From NCBI GenBank assembly GCA_911728435.2, contig OU452202.1:25833135-25897134 (forward strand): a stretch of 64,000 bases of DNA, read 5' to 3'. Origin of the DNA: Apoderus coryli (lineage: Eukaryota > Arthropoda > Insecta > Coleoptera > Attelabidae). A model generated the notes under the pieces. That model ran no database searches and had not been told where the DNA came from. It was given only the letters and a program-made list of their open reading frames with translations. Position 1 is the stretch's first letter. The number at the start of each line of letters is the position of its first letter. The position numbers and the translations under genes were made by a program. This document shows positions 11,494 to 22,450 of the stretch, piece after piece.

Positions 11494-12926
11494 TACTGGG
11501 TATATCAAAATCGAAAAAGGATAGCAGCACTGCCTTCGTAAAACACACTTGTCTCAATTTTAAAACTACCAGCTTCGTTTTACCGTATATACACCTCTCC
11601 GCCCTGTCCCATCCAGACAAACATTTGCAAGGTTGCGCGAATCGTGATCTTTTAACAGGTCGGTTGCTGTTATTGGAAGACCTGCAACAGGAAGAACAGT
11701 GGAGCTGGAAGAAGCAGTGTTACATGAAATTCAGCGTAGCCCCGAGACAAGTACACGTAAAGTTGCGTTCCAATTAAATACGACTCACGTTACTGTATGG
11801 CAAATTTTAAGGGAGTATCGACTGTATCCTTACCATGTTCAGCGTGTTCAAGCGTTATTGCCTGCTGATTTTCCACAGCGAGTTGTTTATTGTGCTTGGC
11901 TTTTGCAACAACTAGTCGTATCTCCTACATTTTTGTCTAGAAATTTGTTTACGGATGAAGCATGTTTTTCCCGTAACTCAATCATGAACTTTCATAACAA
12001 TCCTGTTTGGTGTGAAGAAAATCCCCATGCTATTGTGGAAAATAATTATCAACAACAATTTGGGTTGGTATTGTAGGTGATTTCTTTATTGGACCCCATT
12101 TTTTACCCCCGAAATTAAATGGCCTGGAATATCGCCACTTTTTAGAATTTGTTTCATGCACGATGGGGCCCCACCTCACTTTAGCATCGGGAATTTCTGG
12201 ATGAAACTTATGGAGGGCAGTGGATTGGTCGTGCGGGTCCACAGTCATGTCCACCCAGGTCGCCAGATTTAAATTCTTTGGATTATTTCCTTTGGGGGCA
12301 TTTAAAGTCGCTGGTTTATAAAACTCCAGTCAATACTGAAGCCGAATTATGTCAGCGCATACGGGATTCATGCAATCAAATAAGACATACTCCTGGAATA
12401 TTTCAGCGTGTTCGGCAATCGATGATAAGGCGGGCTAATGCTTGCATCGAAGTTGAAGGTGGACATTTTCAACAAGTATTATAAATTTATCTTTATTTGT
12501 TTTTATGTTGTTAAGTTCTTAAACGTTTTTTATTAAAAAAGTATGTTTTGTCAAAGTTTAATTAATAATACGTCTTTGTCTTGTCTTAGGCATTTATTTC
12601 CACCACTGAACTTCAACATTAGCAATAGTAAATAAGCTTCAATTAGCATTTTACTATTATAAAAAATACTGCCAAATCTCAACGGATTTGGGTAAAACGT
12701 AATTCGCAATAATTTTGTAAAATTGATTTTTAAAATTATTCAGGGACATGCATTTAAGTGGTTCTCGAAAACGATGCAAGATACGAAAAAATATCAAGAG
12801 ACAAAAAAATTGTATTTGTAATGGCTTAATCCAAAAATTATTTTTTTAATTTTAAAAAAGTCAGTGGCGCACCATGTAGAAGAATCTGCTGTTAAACTTG
12901 GTTCCTTTATTTATAAGACACCCTGT
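11494..12926 (+). mobile_element. Decayed Tc1/mariner (IS630) superfamily element
   Basis: Broken transposase pieces run from about 11590 to 12484. First comes a helix-turn-helix-like part (STRKVAFQLNTTHVTVWQIL, 11699 frame). The first catalytic Asp is in LFTDEACF. After a frameshift near 12076 a second catalytic Asp is in FMHDGAPPHF. A C-terminal frame (12278-12484) reads LDYFLWGHLKSLVY and ends in VRQSMIRRANACIEV. This is the usual order for IS630-type DDE transposases. Possible ends are TA-ACTGGGTATAT near 11494 and an inverted CAGGGTGTCT ending near 12926; the ends are inferred. At least two frameshifts make it inactive. Confidence 0.78.
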
Positions 12927-12929
12927 ATA

Positions 12930-13239
12930 AGTAATTCCTTTGTTAAAGTGTCAACAAAAATAGTATTTGTGAGTACCATTATGATAATTATTATGAATTA
13001 CATACTAAAAATATATACCATAGATAAACAAAGGCTCAGGTGAAATAAATATTGATATGGTTAAAAATAAATTGTTTTGTCGTTAAAGGTAATTAGTAAC
13101 ATGCTAAGCGTTTTTGTAAACCTATAGTGTAATCATTTTCTATTAAAAACTTAGGTAGGTAGTTTAGTGATTTTCCCCCATAATGGTGTAAAATCTCTCT
13201 TTTTCGCATTCAAATTCAATTCAATTCTCTAAGCCGAAA
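12930..13239. other. Short non-coding gap
   Basis: Nothing was recognised between the mariner-type element and the 3' end of the next LINE. Confidence 0.35.
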
Positions 13240-14578
13240 TAAATAAAATAAACAATAATAAAAAAACAAAGATAATCTTATATGTGCACTGCCCTGATTT
13301 TACTAAGCGGTGCCTAGAGGATGCAAAAACTTGGTAAAGTTTGTCCGCTTCCTCCAAACACCACCTGGTGTCTGGTGGTTGCTCACGCACTATCAGACCC
13401 TCAAATAATACATCTTACTCTACCCAATAATGTTTTATAATTTACATGAACATTTAATTATTCTTAAAAAATTAGAAATGAACACAAAAAATTAGAGATG
13501 AACATGTTTTTCTCCCTCTTCATCCATCCGTAGGAGTGAATCGAAGGTTATACACAAATAAAAATCTCACGTATCAATATAAAAAGCCTTAAAACAGACA
13601 CCCAGCAGTAACATCATTGTAAAATTTCTATATATTCAGACTTCAACCAAGTTGTTAGTTTGAATTTAAAATTCTTGAAATTAATTTTATCCTTTAATTC
13701 CAATGGCATTTAATTATACACCTTATGGCCAATATATGCATGAGATCTCTGGCCGATTGCTTTTTTACATACAGGTTCCCTAATAATATCTCTTTTTTTA
13801 TCACGCGTTAAATAATTATGATCAAGCTTTCCTAAAAATTGATTTGATTTATTAAGATGAACTACAGCACTCTTATAAAACATCTGTCGAATAGTTAACA
13901 CATTAGCAACCTAAAGGTAGACTTCCCTCCGGGCGACGGTCGCTATGATACTGCTACCGTTGTTGTTTTATGGAAGCACTGTCCTCCACGCGACAGCCGC
14001 CGGCGATAGTCGCTCGGCCTAGCGATCGTCGCAAGCCGCCTGCTCTCAGAGCAAATATCGCTGCGGCCAGCGACTATTCGTTACTTTCGTTTGGTTTTTA
14101 ATGTAGTGCGCTATGTGTTCACCAGATAAAATCTTGTTCAGCGCCACAGAAGATGAGAAATTGATCGAGGCAGTGGGTAAAAATCTCACCCTCTTTAATT
14201 TGCATAGTCCTTTATATAAGGATCAAGTTGTAACGGATAATGTTTGGAAGGAGGTCGCATATAGCCCACAAATACTTTGCGCGTTAAACTCATCCCAAAA
14301 ATTTCTGGAAACTACTACACAGCCAACGAACGAACAACTGAAGTAAAATTACCGATACACGCTGGAAATTTAATCGTCGCAAACGCTGGGAGGAAAACAT
14401 ACCCATAGCGACTATCGCCAGCTACAGTCGTTCGGAGGGAAGTCCACAGCTCTTCTGTTGGATAACGAATATCCAAATGAAAAATAATTTTTAAGATTAT
14501 TTTTTGTATGATAAGTAGAGGTTCAAGATTGCTTCTGTATGCTCCACCCCAACCCACAATTCCATAAGATAACAACGA
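13240..14578 (-). mobile_element. LINE 3' fragment split by a 531-bp insertion
   Basis: Two minus-strand frames form one truncated LINE protein end. Upstream (14578-14448) reads LSYGIVGWGGAYRSNLEPLL...YPTEEL, the thumb-like region after reverse-transcriptase motif C. Downstream (13913-13710) reads NVLTIRQMFYKSAVV...HNYLTRD...VGHK-like residues ending near ELPLELKDK. The sequence GAGCT stops at 14448 and the frame resumes with CTTTA at 13916, which makes the join plain. The 3' region runs to an AATAAATAAAATAAAC tail near 13240. It is truncated and carries stops. Confidence 0.7.
13917..14447 (+). mobile_element. Foldback element coding a MADF-domain fragment (PIF/Harbinger-like?)
   Basis: The ends GTAGACTTCCCTCCG (13917) and inverted GTGGACTTCCCTCCG (to 14447) are terminal inverted repeats. 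Near each end are several GCGAC/GTCGC motifs in direct and inverted form. A frame at 14113-14346 (77 codons) reads DEKLIEAVGKNLTLFNLHS...NVWKEVA, which fits a MADF (Myb/SANT-like) DNA-binding domain. Such domains are the accessory protein of PIF/Harbinger transposons. No DDE nuclease is present, so it is a deletion derivative. The flanks share only AG, so a two-base target duplication is possible. The segment is clearly richer in G+C than its surroundings. Confidence 0.7.
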
Positions 14579-14579
14579 T

Positions 14580-16010
14580 TATGCATTGTTAAAGAATTTA
14601 AGGGTGTTTGTTCAGTCCTCGCATTCCAAGGTATAAGAGATGGCAACTTCAAACTAGAAGTCAAATAATGAGCAAGTATTTCTTCAAAAAAAAAATTCCC
14701 CCTAATTTTTTCGAAATTATGTGTGACTTTTGGCCATCACTCTATAATACAAATGTCAATTTAAATGTTTTGCAATATTTACATGAGTCTCAGCAATGCG
14801 ACACCGTGTATATTCCTAATAGTTTTATGGCAAATATACTACGCCAATTCAATAGCATAGAAAAATAAACGCACTGTATACAGCTTAATAATAATAAACC
14901 ATGGCTCTGTACGAGATTAAAGTAGGCCTAGAAGCGAACCGTGTGTTGTTTTTTCATTAGGCGAGCACGATTATTTATATTTTATTCTATCAACCAGTTA
15001 TAGGTAAAATGGCCTGAAAATCAAGCAACAAGAAATCATTATGTACAATCTGCACCAATATTTTAGTAAATTCTAAATAAGTACTAGGTAGGTACACTTC
15101 TGTAACATCTTGACGAACATTAGTATGAAATATTAGGTAAAAATCGTTAAGGTTTAAAAATAAATTTGAGCTTAATAATAGAGTCTAGCAAGACCCTCCG
15201 GTTTACTGTAGCAAATTTGATTTTATGCGTTGCAAGTATCCAGGGTGCCCCCAAAAAGAGATAGGTACATATCAGAGTTTTTTTTAATAGAACACCCTGT
15301 ATTTAAGTAGTCTCTCAAACATAAATGTGATTTGGTAAAAAATGTCCTATACTTATCTCTTACGGTTTTCACAAAAATTATCAATTTGTGAAAATTTAGA
15401 GGCTTGGTAAAAATGTATTATTTCGCTGTATATTAAAATATCAAGAAAAACTGTTTAGCCTCTTAACTTACTGATCCAAATAATCATATTTTAAGTTATG
15501 CAGGGTGCACAATTAGTAACTAAAATTCACTGTTATTTAAATGAGTGTAACTTGATTTTTTCAAAGGACCACCTGAGTTTTTGATATTTCTTTAAATACA
15601 GAGAGATACAGAAAAATATTAGTGAGACGATGTTAGTTACTTTAATAAACAAGAGAAAGTTAAAACCAAATTGAACAAAATTAAGCAAAACATCAAAAAA
15701 TAATACTTATTACTGAACTAATTAACCAAATTAATAAATATAGCTACTAAACTAACCAAATCGGTAATAAATGCTAACTAAGCCATAATAATACTATCCA
15801 ACAACAAATGAAGTAATATCAAAAAAGCAGGTCTGAGTATTAAAAATACGTACCTATTTTGAGCAAAAATCCATGCGGTATTAAAATCTGCATTTTGTCA
15901 AAGCTCAAAATAATATTATTTTTTTACCAAGGCTCTAAATTTAAATTTTCGCAAATTATGGCCGTATTAGATTATAAGAAAAAATCAAATTTGTTGCATT
16001 TTTGATCCTC
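14580..16010. other. Non-coding stretch with CAGGGTG-type ends
   Basis: No gene was recognised. A pair of inverse CAGGGTG motifs sits about 60 bp apart (15241 and 15293), and another at about 15502. An 86-codon frame at 14608-14868 shows no known motif. Confidence 0.4.
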
Positions 16011-16014
16011 GCAG

Positions 16015-16170
16015 CACGTGACAAGTGTTGTACCCCAGGGTTCAGTTTTCGGACCGATGTTATTTCTGCAATAAACAACTGGTCTCCTGGATTCCATATA
16101 TTTGAGGTTTGCTGACGGACATTAAATATTTTAAGATAAGTTGTAAGCCAAAAAAGCGCTGGCATACATA
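16015..16170 (+). pseudogene. LINE reverse-transcriptase scrap
   Basis: The frame reads SVVPQGSVFGPMLFLQ, then a stop, then RFADGH in a neighbouring frame. These correspond to reverse-transcriptase motif B (GVPQGSVLGPLLF) and to the F-A-D-D box with its second Asp changed to Gly. About 50 codons are left. The clade cannot be told. Confidence 0.6.
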
Positions 16171-16294
16171 CAAGAAAAATTAAGGAGCCATAGTATAACT
16201 TACACTATTTAAATAATTAAATTATAATTGAAATTCTTCTTCTCTTGACAATATGAATAGCAATACCCCTGTCACAGTTTAAAATAATCTATAG

Positions 16295-17590
16295 TTGGAC
16301 CCAGCAAAAGCATCCAACCCACACAAAGTGAGTTTTGCAGAAAATTAGAAAACATATTGTTATACGAAAATAATTGTTTCAGTTTAGATATTGATAACCT
16401 GCAAGATCCAAAGCCTAGTTTATGTTTAGATGTTCTTAATAAACAAGTTTGTTTTTAAAAAATAATTTTTTGTAAATTTGGTATTGATTTTTTGGGGCTT
16501 GGATGCTTTCTACAAAACAAAAACAATTTATTAAAAAAAAACAAGTAAAAATTCTAGTGTTTAATAATATTAGGAGTTATACAGAATTAGTTCTCTTCGA
16601 GGCAGAAATCTACATTTTCGATATCGAGCAATCAGATGGTATAAGATTATGCACTTCATGCAAATTAGCAAGTTTTAGCTCTGCTGTTGATTTTCCCTGA
16701 GGCCACAAGGCGACCAAATCTAGATAGATATAGATAGATAGATAGATCATCACTCTGATTTTTAGGTTTTTTTTTTATATTCACCTCTTGAATGGGACAA
16801 TAAAAAGTGTTCTGTTGAAAATATAACAAATAAGGTAGATTTTTCTCTATTTTGATAGATCTTACAGTTAATTTAATCGCCATCAACTGAAATTTTTCGA
16901 TTAACGATGCTTTTTTTTATAGTTCGTGTACCAAAAAAGTCTTTCGAAGTCATCTCCGTAACTAGCAGTGGATTTTTCTTTCTACATTTTTCATTACATT
17001 TATATAATCTGAAGTTAAATACATCCGTTGTTGGTGTTTCAAAGCGGATTCTCCAAAATCCGAATCGTCAGGCAAAGCCTTCAGCCCAAAAGTAGCAATA
17101 ATCACGTTCATCCGTTCCACTTTGTACTCCAGCATATCCAAAGTTGTCGCTTATAGAATACAATATTAGTTGGAATTCTCGGAAGTGCTAGCGTTTTTTT
17201 CCAAATCAAAAGTAAGGCATTCGTATTCATTAATTTTCTTAGGTTTTTGGAAATCTTCTCTCCTCAATCTTTGTGCAGATTCAGGCTTGTCAAGGCGTTG
17301 TTTGTGTTGTTTAATAAATTACGAATCGACCCTGTGGTTTCTGCAATACGATAATAGATAATATAAAATTTTATCTGTTGACCTAGTGGTTTGGATTGTT
17401 TCTGCAAAAAAATAATTTGCAATAATAGAATATGTATTTTCTTTAATAGTCCTATTGCCCTTTGAAACGGTAAGATAGCAGTTGGTCGTTTTCTGCACAA
17501 TGGCTAATGGAATAACAGCGATCGAAAAATAGCTTCAGCTCAAATTATCTGACAATGTGGCTTGGTCGCTTTCTGCAAAACTGGGTCCAA
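16295..17590. mobile_element. Candidate element with TTGGACCCAG ends and repeated TTTCTGCAAAA motif
   Basis: TTGGACCCAG at 16295 is matched inversely by CTGGGTCCAA ending at 17590. A motif close to TTTCTGCAAAA lies near both ends: inverse at about 16330 and direct at about 16508, 17338, 17400, 17490 and 17570. This resembles the subterminal transposase-binding repeats of some DNA transposons. No transposase frame and no clear target duplication were found. A TAGA microsatellite (16721-16747) lies inside. Confidence 0.45.
16721..16747. repeat. TAGA microsatellite
   Basis: About six TAGA units with one interruption. Confidence 0.85.
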
Positions 17591-17594
17591 TTAA

Positions 17595-18555
17595 TATTCG
17601 ATGCCCCTGTGATTAGTTGATTGACCTCTCATTAAAGCAAAGACAGATTTTTCCCGATGTCGACGGTTGCAAATATCTTTACACAAATATATTACTTGTG
17701 ACATTTCTATTAAAGGTTTAGTAATTACTTAAAAAGTAATTGATTAGAAATAATATTATTAATTTTATATTTGATAGTGATTTAATTTAAAAAATATCAC
17801 AAAAATAAACAGTTAGATGCTTTGATTTTGGCAATCAAATTTATCTTAATGACAGGCGACCAATACTGATATATTTAAACAGTTTATAATTCTACTTACA
17901 AAAAATCTCTCTAATGAAGAGTATCAATCCTCACTGAGGATGAAATTATACAGAGTTGAAACATGTATGGTTAAAGTAATTTATCAGTATAATGCAATTA
18001 GTTGACTTTCTATCTTAAATTTTCGCGTCAATACCAGTCAAAAATGGTATGATGGTGCAGGTAACCTACGGCTTGATTTAGAGGCTTGACTCAAGACGCA
18101 AACAAAAACAAGTTTTGCAGAACCGGTCCAGGAGATGTTAATAGCGTATATCTACACATCTTGATGTCGATTTTTTTTATTTCAATTTTATTTTTCATCT
18201 TCTTCTACTACTTCGTCTTTAGATAGATACAAGTAAAGATAGAATATTGCTACAATCTCAGATGGATGCATTTCGCTGGTCAAGCTACTGTCCTCCGCCT
18301 ATTTCATTCGGTTCGTATTACTACTCTCTCTATTAAACTCTGATCTACATGTATATACGGTCACTTATCTTCATTTACTTCGATAATATGATATTGTCAA
18401 TTTTAATTATGTACTTACATCATGTATATTACAGAACGTATACCAGAATCGCTCTGATATTTGCTTTACTATTCTTATTTGTTTTGTTTTGCGTTTTGAT
18501 GATTTTCTCTTTTGTTATACCATTTCTTCATTATTTTGAATTTTGTACATTTTTG
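17595..18555. other. Non-coding stretch with one hammerhead-like motif
   Basis: No gene was seen. CTGAGGA at 17934-17940 is followed by GAAACATGT at 17958-17966, the same layout as motifs at 25629 and 58629. Here the intervening bases do not pair well. A 128-codon hydrophobic frame at 18349-18735 is antisense to a LINE end and is not taken as a gene. Confidence 0.4.
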
Positions 18556-18557
18556 TC

Positions 18558-19965
18558 ATCTTCTTCTTATGGTGCCTATCCGTTACGGATGTTGGACACT
18601 AACATGGCTATTCTTACTTTGTTGACTGCTGCCCTGAAAAGTCCGGTAGTGGTTAAGTTAAACCATTTTCGCAGGTTATGCAGCCAGGATATTCTTCTTC
18701 GTCCTGGACCTCTTTTCCCATGCACTTTACCCTGAAGTATTGTCCGAAGCAGGTCATACCGTTGTTCATTACGCATTATATGGCCCAGGTATTCCAGTTT
18801 GCGACGCTTTATGGTTACGACTAGTTCGCGCTCTTTACCCATTCTATGTAGAACTTCTTCGTTGGTGACTCTGTCTGTCCAGGAAATCCTCAACATGCGT
18901 CTATAGCACCACATTTCGAATGCCTCGAGTCTTTTCAGTGACGCTTCAGTTAAGGTCCATGTCTCCACGCCATATAGAAGAACGAAGAACACGTAGCATT
19001 CTAGTAAACGAACTTTTATTTCCAGTTTTATATCGTGGCTGTTAAAGATTTTTTACATTTTGACGAAAGCTGATCTTGCCTTCTCGATCCTTATCTTAAT
19101 TTCCGTCGATTGGTCCCACTGTTTATTTAAGTTTGCACCCAAATAACAAAAGTTGGTGATTCGTATTATAGGTTGTTGATTAACTAGTAATTGATCAGGT
19201 GGTATCCTATTTTTGCTTATAACCATGTATTTGGTTTTTTTGATGTTAAAATCAAGCCCAAACCTGCTACTTACTTCTACCACCCTGGAGACAAGTGTCT
19301 GCAGACCTTCAAGACTGTCTGCAAAAATGACAGTATCATCAGCGTATCTTATATTGTTCAGTCGTTGTCCGTTTATAAGTATTCCCTCGTCTATGTCCGT
19401 TAGCGCTAGGTTCATAATGTGCTCTGAATATGTATTGAACAATAATGGGGACAATATACACCCCTGTCGCACACCTCTTTTTATCTTTATGTCGTCTGTT
19501 AACTGATCCCAACTCTTACAGCTGCAGTTTGTTCGTAATAGATATTGTTTATTATACGGCGATCTCTGCTGTCTAGGCCAATTGAATTTAATATTTCTCT
19601 ACATCTTTGAAAGAGAACTTGTGTAGCAAAAAGTGCCTCACGAGTGCCCAATGCATCCCTGAAGCCAAATTGTGTATTTGTCATGTGTTCTTCACACTTT
19701 TTATATATTCTTTTATGTATAATTTTTAAAAAAGTTTTCAGGAGATGGCTCATAAGGCTTATTATTCGATAATCTTTACATTTTTTGGCGTTGGGTTTTT
19801 TAGGGATTGTTATAAAAGTTGATCTTAGCCACTGTTGGGGTATTTTTCCACTTTGGTATATATTGTTGAAGATCAAGGTAAGTCTTTTTACTTCGTCTTT
19901 ATCCATAATTTTCAAGAATTCTGAGTAGAACTCGTCTGGACCTGGATTTTTGTCATAATGGGTCG
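18558..19965 (-). mobile_element. RTE-like LINE, 5' truncated, internal deletion
   Basis: Minus-strand frames cover the late endonuclease-RT linker to the C-terminus. 19915-19499 reads SGKIPQQWLRSTFITIPKK and NTQFGFR (RT fingers). 19472-19053 reads RQGCILSPLLFNTYSE, then IRYADDTVIFADS (catalytic Y-A-D-D). 18992-18576 reads LLYGVETWTL, EAFEMWCYRRMLRIS, RRKLEYLGHIMR and KRGPGRRRISWL. Motif A with the first catalytic Asp is absent between CREI and LNSIGLDSR, so an internal deletion removed it. One in-frame TAA lies at about 19053. The 3' end carries a short AAG-rich tail (18558-18569). It is the same type as 62298-63030. Confidence 0.85.
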
Positions 19966-19969
19966 CAAT

Positions 19970-20839
19970 TTGCAGAAACCATCTAGTAGTCGAACGACAT
20001 AAACAAATAAAAGATTAATTAAATTTCATTTTTTTACCACACCACAAATCACAAGACAATTACTATAATATGTTTGTTGTGCGATACTTTTGTATAATAA
20101 AAATATAAATATTATCAAAATAATTTAATAAATTCAATATTCGTTAACAAATATTTTTATATCTTTGGATGCGACGCCTCTGTAGTTACTACAGACCTAT
20201 TTTAATTATGTTTGTTAAAATTAATTAGCACATTTCCTGTGCGGTATGGCTGCCATTTATGAAATCTTTTCAATGTTTATGTATTCTCAAATAAATCAAC
20301 GTACCTATACAAAAATACAAAATTAAATATAATGATCTTGCACAAAATATATTTACCTTTATTCTTATGAAATTTTTATTTAATTTTGAAATTTGTATAC
20401 CTACTTTAAGTGAAAAAATCTTTGTGTGTTAAGGAAAAATAAACTGTTGTCCTCGAGGCACGAATAGCTCTCCATATTTGTCATTTATCTAAAATTTTCG
20501 AAAAATAATCCATTGTGACGAGGAGTGTTAATGTTATGTTTGTTAATGTTATGTTTGTATTGTGGAGTAGACGACTTTTTTTTTTTTATTTATCTAAAAT
20601 GTATATATATTTTTTTTTGTTTTAGACATCAACTATTTTGTTAAAGTATCGAGTTTTGTTTTTTTTCTCTTTGGAGGCACTATTTATACGTACATATTTT
20701 ATATTTCAGATCTTCTACGCCAAATTCTTGTAGGTACTATTTACGAACGAAATTGTTATGCTGCATGATGTAGGTTATTTTATATCAAAGCTATATATAA
20801 TTAGCGAATTTTTGTTTTATATTTGGAATTTTTTTTCAT
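19970..20839. other. AT-rich non-coding stretch
   Basis: No gene was recognised. Its last part (about 20740-20839) already resembles the monomers of the following degenerate array. Confidence 0.4.
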
Positions 20840-22085
20840 TTTTGACCCTTTTTTACACTATTTTCGAACGCCTGTGTGAACCAGTTCTTTTATGTAACAT
20901 TTTTTAGGATATATTCTATTACAACTATGAAAAATCATTCCGTATTTCGAATAAGCTTAGGAAGTATATTTTTTTTTTATTTTGACCCCTTTTACACTAT
21001 TTACGAACGCCTATGAAAACAAGTTATTTATAACACATTTTATAGGTTATATTCTATCAAAGCTATAAATAACTAGTCAATATTTCTGCTATTTTTAAGA
21101 AGTACGTTTTTTTCTAATATTTTTACCCCATTTTACACTTTATTCGTATGTCAATGTGGTGTAATTGTTTAGGTTAAATATTTTAGGTTATATTTAATTA
21201 AACGCACAAAAAAATAATAATCATTTCGGATAAGTTTAAGAACTATGATTTTTTTAATTTTTGAACCCTCTTTTAAACCCTTTGCCTACGCTCAATGTTA
21301 ATCACCACCTATAAATATCCTGTAGTATTTTCGTACCAAATATGGTTAAAATCCGTTAAGTGGTTTTTGAGTTATCACGGTTACACATTTTTTTCTAGCC
21401 CTTCAATAGAATTTTCACGGACGTCTATGTGACATTAATTTTTGTCATGTATTTTTAACACCAATTCAACTAGTTAAATATAAAATTTGTTACATTTTAA
21501 ATATTTTTTTTATTTTACCCCCTTTTCTACTATTTACGAACGCCTTTGTAAATAAAAATTTTATGCTGCATTTTGTAGGTTATCTTATATCAAAGCTATA
21601 TATATCTTTGATATAAGATACCTACAAAATGCAGCATAAAATTTTTATTAGCCAATTTTTCTGGTATATTTGGGAAACGTTTTTTTTTTCGTTTTTGACC
21701 CTTTTTTAGACTATTTTCGAAATTATTCCATATTTCGAATAAGTTTAGGAAATATATATTTTTTATGTTTTGACCCCTTTTCCACTATTTACGAACGCCT
21801 ATGAAAGTAAGTTATTTATGACACATTTTATAGGTTATATTCTATCAAAACTATAAATAACTAGTTAATATTTCTGCTATGTTTAAGAAATACGTTTTTT
21901 TTAAATCTTTTTTACCCCATTTTACACTATACTCGAACGCCAATGTGGTCTAATATTTTATGTTCAATATTTTAGGTTATATTCAATTAAATGCATAAAA
22001 AATGATGCAGTATTTCGGATAAATTTAAGAACTATGATTTTTTTTAATTTTTGAACCCTCTTTTAAACCCCTTGCCTACGCTCAA
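20840..22085. repeat. Degenerate ~140-bp tandem repeat with 789-bp higher-order duplication
   Basis: Monomers share TTTTGACCCC-TTTTACAC-ATTTACGAACGCC. They recur near 20849, 20985, 21124 and 21264, and again near 21697, 21770, 21913 and 22053. The second to fourth monomers of the two sets match best at a distance of 785-789 bp, for example the CCTCTTTTAAACCC variant at about 21266 and 22055. The first monomer of the second set has lost about 60 bp. It is therefore an old tandem array that was later duplicated as a block. Confidence 0.75.
21551..21649. repeat. Near-perfect 45-bp-arm hairpin
   Basis: The arm 21551-21595 is repeated inverted at 21606-21649 with one base missing, around a 10-base TATATA-like loop. 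The arm contains TTATGCTGCATTTTGTAGG, also seen once at about 20757. A monomer of the surrounding array was therefore duplicated in inverted orientation. Confidence 0.9.
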
Positions 22086-22184
22086 TGTTTCCGAAAATCT
22101 AATCAGCTCCTTGCCATGTCCAATAGTATTTTTTGTACCAAATTTGGTTCAAATCTTTTAGGCGGTTGTTGCGTTTTCGTGTCG

Positions 22185-22450
22185 TAATCTGACATGAAGT
22201 TGAATAAAAAAGATGACCATAGGCGGGTAAACGGGGGGCAACCCTTGCTTTTAATTATAACCTAACTTTTTTTTCTTGTGACTTTTATTCAATTTGTTTC
22301 AAAAATGTGATAAAATAAAGTTTTCTACATAAAAAAGGCATACTTGTTTGTCCTTAGTACACAGCAGTTTATTTTGAGATTGAAATACAGTGTGCTAACG
22401 AAAAGTTCTCCAATAATGCTGTGTACTAAAGACCAGTTTTGCCCAAAAAT
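22185..22450 (+). repeat. Dispersed repeat, GGTGTTTC family, partial copy
   Basis: It shares CCATAGGCGGGTAAACG, TTATAACCTAAC and TGATAAAATAAAG with copies at about 32588, 33858, 38392 and 44433. This copy lacks the left end but keeps the hairpin: one arm at about 22355-22385, the loop starting ATTGAAATACAGTGTG, and the opposite arm ending GACCAGTTTTGCCC. No coding capacity was seen. Confidence 0.8.

Noticed and set aside
18349..18735. 128-codon plus-strand frame with hydrophobic N-terminus
   Set aside because: Its second half is antisense to the well-recognised LINE C-terminus (18576-18992), and the first half is AT-rich Leu/Phe/Ile codons that mimic membrane segments.
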